DNA from: Sulfuritalea sp.
Lineage (GTDB): Bacteria > Pseudomonadota > Gammaproteobacteria > Burkholderiales > Rhodocyclaceae
NCBI GenBank assembly: GCA_022842325.1
Contig: JALHPU010000036.1
Location: 1 to 39,810 of the forward strand
Length of the DNA: 39,810 bases
Direction: 5' to 3'
Under the pieces are notes generated by a model. The model ran no database searches. It was not told where the DNA came from and was given only the letters and a program-made list of their open reading frames with translations. Made by a program: the position numbers and the translations under genes. How positions within the stretch are numbered: the first letter of the stretch is position 1; the number at the start of each line of letters is the position of its first letter. Shown piece after piece: positions 35,128 through 39,810 of this stretch.

Positions 35128-35547
35128 ATGAACGAAACTCAAACCATCACCGAACTGGCCCGTGATTTCGGCGTGACGACCCGTGCCATCCGCTATTGGG
35201 AGTCCCACGGCCTGGTCTCTCCGGCGCGCGAAGGCGGCAACCGCATCTACAGCAAGCGCGACCGCACCCGGCTCAAGCTGGCCCTGCGCGGCAAGCGCCT
35301 GGGCCTCAGCCTGGCCGAGATCAAGGATCTGATCGACATGTATGACACAGCCGAGGACGAGTCCACCCAGCTGCTGTCCTTCCTTGGCGCCCTGGCCCAG
35401 CGCCGCGCCGCGCTGGAACAGCAGCGCGACGACATCCAGGCCGTGCTCAAGGAAATTGCCCGCTTCGAGCGCCAGTGCCGCGATATGCTCAAGTCCGAAG
35501 CAACCGAGCCCGCCAGCGGTAATCGCTCGCCGCGCACCGGTAGTTGA
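35128..35547 (+). CDS. liuR: MerR-family regulator, LiuR-like
   Basis: The 139-residue protein has the MerR winged HTH at the N terminus (ITELARDFGVTTRAIRYWESHGLVSPAREGGNRIYSKRD, split over two helices and a wing). A dimerisation helix follows (about 75-120). No metal-binding Cys pattern is present. In proteobacteria, LiuR of this type represses leucine/isovalerate catabolic genes. Here the gene is directly followed by an isovaleryl-CoA dehydrogenase operon and ends inside a perfect palindrome, so the assignment fits context. Confidence 0.85.
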   Translation: MNETQTITELARDFGVTTRAIRYWESHGLVSPAREGGNRIYSKRDRTRLKLALRGKRLGLSLAEIKDLIDMYDTAEDESTQLLSFLGALAQRRAALEQQRDDIQAVLKEIARFERQCRDMLKSEATEPASGNRSPRTGS

Positions 35548-35570
35548 CGTTGACGTCAACGTCAACTACC
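35539..35570. promoter_or_regulatory. Perfect 32-bp palindrome, probable LiuR operator
   Basis: The left half GGTAGTTGACGTTGAC is mirrored exactly to form 32 bp centred between 35554 and 35555; the inner part repeats TTGACG/CGTCAA twice. It overlaps the last codons and stop of the regulator and lies 27 bp before the next start codon, ideal for repressing the downstream operon. Confidence 0.8.
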
Positions 35571-35596
35571 ATGCGTTGAAACTGGCTGGAGGATCC

Positions 35597-36070
35597 ATGC
35601 CCCATACCGCACGTCCAAGCAGAAATGCCTTCGAGCCGCGCAATCCCGACTGGGAACCGACAGTGCGCGGCAGCTTTGCGCGGCAGAAGGTGATGACCCT
35701 GATTGGTGCCGAAATGGGCGCGCTCAGTCCCGGCCATTGCGAAATCCGCCTGCCCTTCCGCGACGACCTGACTCAGCAGAACGGCTTTTTCCACGCCGGG
35801 GTCACCAGCACCATCGTCGACAGCGCCGGCGGCTACGCCGGCCTGACCCTGATGCCGGCCGTCGCCGATGTGCTGACCGTGGAATTCAAGCTCAACCTGA
35901 TGGCTCCCGCCGACGGTGAATTCCTCGTCGCCGAAGGCCAGGTGCTGAAGTCCGGGCGCAATCTCGTCATCACCCGCGGCGAGGTGTATGCCATCAAGAA
36001 TGGCAAGGCCACGCACTGCGCCACGATGCAGCAAACCCTCATGACCATGCATGCCAAGGAGAAAAAGTAA
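35597..36070 (+). CDS. Hotdog-fold PaaI-type thioesterase
   Basis: The 157-residue protein has the hotdog signature [23 protein letters not shown]. This corresponds to the PaaI HGG-type active-site loop (here FHAG) followed by Asp, and [13 protein letters not shown] for the dimer strand. It would hydrolyse short or branched acyl-CoA. The ATG follows GGAGG and the stop overlaps the next start (TAATG), so it is coupled to isovaleryl-CoA dehydrogenase. Confidence 0.85.
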   Translation: MPHTARPSRNAFEPRNPDWEPTVRGSFARQKVMTLIGAEMGALSPGHCEIRLPFRDDLTQQNGFFHAGVTSTIVDSAGGYAGLTLMPAVADVLTVEFKLNLMAPADGEFLVAEGQVLKSGRNLVITRGEVYAIKNGKATHCATMQQTLMTMHAKEKK

Positions 36071-37236
36071 TGCTCGGACTGAATTTCGATCTCGGCGAAG
36101 ACGTCGACATGCTGCGCGATGCCGTCTGGCAATTCGCGCAGAAGGAAATCCTGCCGCGCGCGGCGGAGATCGATCGCGTCAACGAGTTCCCTGCCGACTT
36201 GTGGAAGAAATTCGGCGACATGGGCCTGCTCGGCATGACCGCGGGCGAGGAATACGGCGGCACCAACATGGGCTACCTTGCCCACATGGTGGCGATGGAG
36301 GAAATCTCGCGCGCCTCGGCTTCGGTCGGCCTGTCCTACGGCGCCCACTCCAACCTCTGCGTGAACCAGATTCGCCGCAACGGCAACGATGCGCAGCGCA
36401 AGAAGTACCTGCCCAAGCTGATCTCCGGCGAGCACGTCGGCGCGCTGGCGATGTCGGAGCCGGGCGCCGGCTCCGACGTGGTCTCGATGAAACTGCGCGC
36501 CGACCTCAAAGGCGACCGCTACGTATTGAACGGCTCGAAGATGTGGATCACCAACGGCGGCGATGCCGACACGCTGGTGGTGTATGCCAAGACCAACGCC
36601 GATGCCGGCGCCAGGGGCATGACGGCCTTCATCGTCGAAAAGGGTTTCAAGGGTTTCAGCAAGGGCCAGCACCTGGACAAGCTCGGCATGCGCGGCTCCA
36701 ACACCTATCCGCTGTTCTTCGACGACTGCGAAGTGCCGGTGGAGAACGTCATGGGCGGCGAAGGCAACGGCACCCGCGTGCTGATGTCGGGCCTCGACTA
36801 CGAGCGCGCCGTCCTCTCCGGCGGCCCGCTGGGCATCATGGCCGCCTGCATGGACGTGGTGCTGCCCTTCATCCACGAGCGCAAGCAGTTCGGCCAGAGC
36901 ATCGGCGAATTCCAGTTGATGCAGGGCAAGCTGGCCGACATGTACTCGACCTGGCAGGCCACGCGCGCCTACGTCTATGCGCTGGGCAAGGCCTGCGACC
37001 GCGGCGATCATGCGCGCACACTGCGCAAGGACGCCGCCGGCGCCATCCTCTATTCGGCGGAGAAAGCCACCTGGATGGCCGGCGAGACGATCCAGGCCCT
37101 GGGCGGCGTTGGCTACACCAACGAGTACCCCGCCGGCCGCCTCTGGCGCGACGCCAAGCTTTACGAGATCGGCGCCGGCACTTCCGAGATCCGCCGCATG
37201 CTGATCGGCCGCGAACTCTACAACGAGACCATGTGA
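36070..37236 (+). CDS. ivd: Isovaleryl-CoA dehydrogenase
   Basis: The 388-residue protein is a complete acyl-CoA dehydrogenase. It has [17 protein letters not shown] (FAD/substrate loop), [12 protein letters not shown] and the C-terminal [14 protein letters not shown]. The catalytic base lies in [16 protein letters not shown] (Glu245), the position specific to isovaleryl-CoA dehydrogenase. The usual C-terminal Glu position of other family members reads IGAGTSE, without the base. It oxidises isovaleryl-CoA to 3-methylcrotonyl-CoA in leucine degradation, passing electrons to ETF. Confidence 0.94.
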   Translation: MLGLNFDLGEDVDMLRDAVWQFAQKEILPRAAEIDRVNEFPADLWKKFGDMGLLGMTAGEEYGGTNMGYLAHMVAMEEISRASASVGLSYGAHSNLCVNQIRRNGNDAQRKKYLPKLISGEHVGALAMSEPGAGSDVVSMKLRADLKGDRYVLNGSKMWITNGGDADTLVVYAKTNADAGARGMTAFIVEKGFKGFSKGQHLDKLGMRGSNTYPLFFDDCEVPVENVMGGEGNGTRVLMSGLDYERAVLSGGPLGIMAACMDVVLPFIHERKQFGQSIGEFQLMQGKLADMYSTWQATRAYVYALGKACDRGDHARTLRKDAAGAILYSAEKATWMAGETIQALGGVGYTNEYPAGRLWRDAKLYEIGAGTSEIRRMLIGRELYNETM

Positions 37237-37757
37237 TGAGCGCCGCAAAACGAGAGGAATGGCTGAAGCTCGAAGCCGAAGTTCTGGCGCGGTCGAAAGG
37301 TCAGGGCATGCTGACCCTGGAAAACCTGCGCGAGTTGTCGGGACTGGAACTGTTCCAGAAGATGATAGCCGGTGAACTGCCGCGGCCGCCGATCAGCGAC
37401 ACACTGGGCTTCTATCTGGTCCAGGCCGAAAAAGGCCACGTCATATTTCAGGGCACGCCGCAGCATCGCCACTACAACCCGATCGGTTCGGTGCACGGCG
37501 GCTACCACGCCACACTGCTCGATTCCTGCGTCGCCTGTGCGATCCAGACCACGCTCGAAGCGGGGCAGGGTTACACCACCATCGAGCTGAAGGTGAATTA
37601 CATCCGCGCCCTGACCGACCGCGTCGGTCCGGTGCGCGCCGAAGGCCGGGTGATCCATGCCGGCAAGCAGATCGGCACGGCCGAAGGCAAGCTGGTCGAT
37701 GCCGACGGCAAGCTCTACGCCCATGCCACGACGACTTGCCTGATCTTCAATGTCTGA
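37236..37757 (+). CDS. PaaI-family thioesterase
   Basis: The 173-residue protein has an N-terminal helical extension (1-55) and a hotdog domain with YNPIGSVHGGYHATLLDSCVACA (the His-Gly-Gly-containing active loop and catalytic Asp) and YTTIELKVNYIRALT. Its ATG overlaps the previous stop (TGATG). It is a second acyl-CoA thioesterase in the operon, presumably relieving CoA trapping. Confidence 0.87.
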   Translation: MSAAKREEWLKLEAEVLARSKGQGMLTLENLRELSGLELFQKMIAGELPRPPISDTLGFYLVQAEKGHVIFQGTPQHRHYNPIGSVHGGYHATLLDSCVACAIQTTLEAGQGYTTIELKVNYIRALTDRVGPVRAEGRVIHAGKQIGTAEGKLVDADGKLYAHATTTCLIFNV

Positions 37758-37800
37758 CGCGCGCAGAGCCGTCTCAAGGGCGGCGCAGCCAGAATCCGGA

Positions 37801-37914
37801 GCCGCGCAGCGGCGAACCGCAGTCACCCCCTCGCCCGGCGAGGGGGGCGAAGGCGGGGTTTCGCGAAGCACCGCTTCGCGCCGCCGCAGCCGGCCGGCTG
37901 TGCAAAGCCGGCCG
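37801..37914. repeat. Array of four consecutive hairpins (repeat insertion)
   Basis: Four perfect stem-loops follow one another. GCCGC-GCA-GCGGC is at 37801-37813. CCCCCTCGCC-C-GGCGAGGGGG is at 37826-37846. CGCGAAGC-ACC-GCTTCGCG is at 37862-37880. CGGCCGGCT-N6-AGCCGGCCG is at 37891-37914. The block looks like a dispersed palindromic repeat inserted between two thioesterase genes. Its first stem recurs inverted at 39605-39617. Confidence 0.75.
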
Positions 37915-37935
37915 TGGAACGGGGGGCATGCTGCA

Positions 37936-38367
37936 TTGCTCGACACCTATCGCGGCACGGTCTACCCGTGGCACTGCGACCACATGAACCACATGAACGT
38001 CATGTGGTACGTCGGCAAGTTCGACGAGGCGACCTGGAACCTGATGTCCCACCTCGGCATGAGCGCGGCCTTCCTGCGCGACCACCATCGCGGCATGGCG
38101 GCGGTGGACCAGCGCATCAGCTACCAGCGCGAACTGCATGCCGGCGACACCGTGGCCATACGCACCGGCGTGGTCGACGTCAGCGACAAGAAGATCATCT
38201 TCTTCCACGAAATGCGCAATGCCGACACCGACACCGTGTCGGCGATCACGCTGTTGACCGGCATCCACATCGACACCCAGACGCGCAAGAGCTGCCACCT
38301 GCCCAAGGCGGCGGCTGACCGGGCGCGCGAGCTGGTGGTCACCTACGAACTGCCCTGGAAATCATGA
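37936..38367 (+). CDS. Acyl-CoA thioesterase (YbgC/4HBT type)
   Basis: The hotdog domain begins LDTYRGTVYPWHCDHMNHMN, with the 4HBT-type Asp-His-Met-Asn-His active-site loop, and continues with FDEATWNL and RISYQRELHAGD; about 143 residues. The start is uncertain. An ATG at 37750 overlaps the previous gene by 8 bp and would give 205 residues, but the extra 62 residues are Arg/Ser/Pro-rich and encoded by the hairpin array. TTG 37936, after a G-rich tract, gives the normal family length. Its stop overlaps the next start (ATGA). Confidence 0.8.
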   Translation: MLDTYRGTVYPWHCDHMNHMNVMWYVGKFDEATWNLMSHLGMSAAFLRDHHRGMAAVDQRISYQRELHAGDTVAIRTGVVDVSDKKIIFFHEMRNADTDTVSAITLLTGIHIDTQTRKSCHLPKAAADRARELVVTYELPWKS

Positions 38368-39530
38368 ACGAGACGGTGAAAGTCGGCACTGGCAACACGG
38401 CGATTCGCGTGCTTGGTATCGAGCATGTCGCCGAACTGGAACAGGTGCGCCAGTTCTTCCGCAACTATGCGGCCTGGCTCGGCGTCGACCTGGGCTACCA
38501 GAACTTCGACGAGGAGATGGCCAACCTGCCGGGGCGCTATGCCGCGCCCGAAGGGCGCCTGTTCTATGCCGAAGTCGGCGGCAGGGGTGCCGGCTGCGTC
38601 GGCATCCGGCCTCTGGCGGAGGGCGTCTGCGAACTCAAGCGGCTTTATGTCGATCCGGCTTTCCGCGGCCTTGGCGTCGGCCGCGACCTCGCCCTGGCGG
38701 CGATCCGCGTCGCGCGCCAGATCGGCTATCGCAAGATCCTGCTCGATACGCTGCCGGCGATGCGCATTGCCGTCAAGCTCTACCGCGAACTGGGCTTTGA
38801 CGAGGCTCCCGCCTATTATCAGACGGCGGTGGAGGGCACGCAGTTTCTGGCCCTTGACCTCGAAAACTGGTCCGAGGACGCCATCAACAACCGCAGCCTG
38901 CATCACTTGTTCGACTTCAATCGCGCCTGGTCGAACAAGATGCGCGAGGTCGATCCCGACTATTTCGAGCGCTTGTCCCACCTGCAGACGCCCGAGCTTC
39001 TGTGGATAGGCTGCTCGGATTCGCGGGTCCCGGCCAACGAAATCGTCGGCCTGCTGCCGGGCGAGGTTTTCGTCCATCGCAACGTCGCCAACGTCGTGGT
39101 GCATACCGATCTCAACTGCCTGTCGGTGATCCAGTTCGCCGTCGATGTGCTCAAGGTCAAGCACATCATGGTGGTCGGCCACTATGGCTGCGGTGGCGTC
39201 AAGGCCGCGCTCGACGGCGCGCGCGTCGGGCTGGTCGACATCTGGCTGCGCCACGTGCGCGACGTGCGCGCCAAGCACCTGCACGAAATCGACACCCTGG
39301 CGCCGGAGGCAAGACACGACCGGCTGTGCGAACTCAATGTGCTGGAACAGGTCGCCAACGTCTGCCAGACTTATGTCGTCCAGGATGCCTGGCAGCGCGG
39401 CCAACCCCTGACCATCCACGGCTGGATCTACGGCCTCAAGGACGGCTTGATGCGCGATCTCGATATCACCGTCAATGCCGCCGACCAACTCCCCGGCCGC
39501 TACGCCGTTGCGCTTTCAACCTTGATCTGA
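38364..39530 (+). CDS. GNAT acetyltransferase - beta-carbonic anhydrase fusion
   Basis: The 388-residue protein joins two domains that are normally separate. Residues 1-168 are a GNAT fold with acetyl-CoA loop PAFRGLGVGRDLAL and the C-terminal KLYRELGF motif. Residues 172-388 are a plant-type beta-carbonic anhydrase: zinc ligands Cys217 (IGCSDSR with Asp219/Arg221), His273 and Cys276 (VGHYGCGG), plus FVHRNVANVV and a typical WIYGLKDGL C-terminal strand. It overlaps the previous gene by 4 bp. In a leucine-degradation operon, the anhydrase could supply bicarbonate to methylcrotonyl-CoA carboxylase. The GNAT substrate is unknown. Confidence 0.9.
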   Translation: MNETVKVGTGNTAIRVLGIEHVAELEQVRQFFRNYAAWLGVDLGYQNFDEEMANLPGRYAAPEGRLFYAEVGGRGAGCVGIRPLAEGVCELKRLYVDPAFRGLGVGRDLALAAIRVARQIGYRKILLDTLPAMRIAVKLYRELGFDEAPAYYQTAVEGTQFLALDLENWSEDAINNRSLHHLFDFNRAWSNKMREVDPDYFERLSHLQTPELLWIGCSDSRVPANEIVGLLPGEVFVHRNVANVVVHTDLNCLSVIQFAVDVLKVKHIMVVGHYGCGGVKAALDGARVGLVDIWLRHVRDVRAKHLHEIDTLAPEARHDRLCELNVLEQVANVCQTYVVQDAWQRGQPLTIHGWIYGLKDGLMRDLDITVNAADQLPGRYAVALSTLI

Positions 39531-39540
39531 AGGAATTGCC

Positions 39541-39621
39541 ATGTCCGATCCCATCGTTATCGTCTCCGCCGCCCGCACGCCCATGGGCGGTTTTGGCTCC
39601 GGCCGCCGCTGCGCGGCTTAA
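39541..39621 (+). pseudogene. Broken thiolase 5' end, copy 1
   Basis: An AAGGAATT ribosome site and ATG open a frame reading MSDPIVIVSAARTPMGGF, the conserved N terminus of acetyl-CoA acetyltransferases. It is then diverted into GSGRRCAA and a stop. The thiolase body is missing here. The same 142-bp unit starts again at 39683. Confidence 0.8.
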
Positions 39622-39682
39622 CCCTCGCTGCGCTCGCGTTAGCCTTCACCGAAACCGCTTTTGAATTGTTGAGGAGTTCCAA

Positions 39683-39763
39683 ATGTTCGACCCCATCGTT
39701 ATCGTCTCCGCCGCCCGCACGCCCATGGGCGGTTTTGGCTCCGGCCGCCGCTGCGCGGCTTAA
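39683..39763 (+). pseudogene. Broken thiolase 5' end, copy 2
   Basis: The frame MFDPIVIVSAARTPMGGF again runs into GSGRRCAA and TAA at 39761-39763, preceded by GAGGAG. An intact thiolase gene may follow beyond the window. Confidence 0.8.
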
Positions 39764-39810
39764 CCCTCGCTGCGCTCGCGTTAGCCTTCACCGAAACCGC
39801 TTTTGAATTG

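Larger units (their letters stand above)
39541..39810 (+). repeat. 142-bp tandem duplication of a thiolase start
   Basis: The second unit (39683 to the window end) matches the first at 126 of 128 bases; the only differences are in codons 2 and 4. Each unit carries a thiolase start, a stop, the GCCGC-TGC-GCGGC hairpin, a CTCGCTGCGCTCGCG segment and, at least in unit 1, a GAGGAG ribosome site for the next copy. Confidence 0.92.

Overview
This window looks like a chromosome segment from a GC-rich betaproteobacterium, most likely of the Rhodocyclaceae/Sterolibacteriaceae type. The clues are a class I PHA synthase, a MerR-controlled leucine/isovalerate operon, a PII-AmtB nitrogen operon, UbiK, ComM, and an MtrA/MtrB-type extracellular electron transfer locus. 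The assignment is an inference from gene content; no rRNA or tRNA gene is visible.

Layout. (1) 1-1820: the 3' part of a gene for a very Thr/Gly-rich tandem-repeat protein. (2) 1891-6017: two overlapping genes for double-domain oxidoreductases. One is SDR+MDR with both active sites degraded; the other is SDR+aldo/keto reductase with both active sites intact. (3) 6043-9733: a pirin/flavodoxin pair divergent from a LysR regulator, followed by an MFS exporter; this looks like an electrophile/quinone response module. (4) 9754-17948, minus strand: Pat-type protein acetyltransferase, MscL, an MBL hydrolase, a hybrid histidine kinase, ComM and UbiK. (5) 18022-21060: an NtrC-site/sigma54 promoter arrangement driving a Gcw_chp outer-membrane protein, glnK and amtB, closed by a strong terminator. 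A REP doublet follows. (6) 21202-23284: a ChaN-like lipoprotein and a Sel1-repeat protein.

(7) 23286-31620 is the most interesting block. It holds a small cytochrome c, an MtrB/PioB-type porin, a decaheme MtrA/MtoA-type cytochrome, a diheme cytochrome whose two heme domains are joined by a roughly 200-residue TolA-like charged helix, and a membrane-anchored heme (Tll0287-like)-HAMP protein with no output domain. Divergent from these are a degenerate nucleotidyl-cyclase-like protein and an unknown protein. I infer an extracellular electron conduit in which the TolA-like diheme protein could bridge the periplasm. All three monoheme domains lack a Met at the usual axial-ligand position and each carries a His there instead.

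(8) 31656-35005: a PIN-domain protein, phaC and an MBL hydrolase. (9) 35128-39810: a LiuR-like MerR regulator, a perfect 32-bp palindrome, and a tightly overlapped operon of thioesterase, isovaleryl-CoA dehydrogenase, two more thioesterases and an unusual GNAT/beta-carbonic-anhydrase fusion. The window ends in a 142-bp tandem duplication of the broken 5' end of a thiolase gene. Repeat hairpins have invaded this operon at two places and share a 13-bp inverted core.
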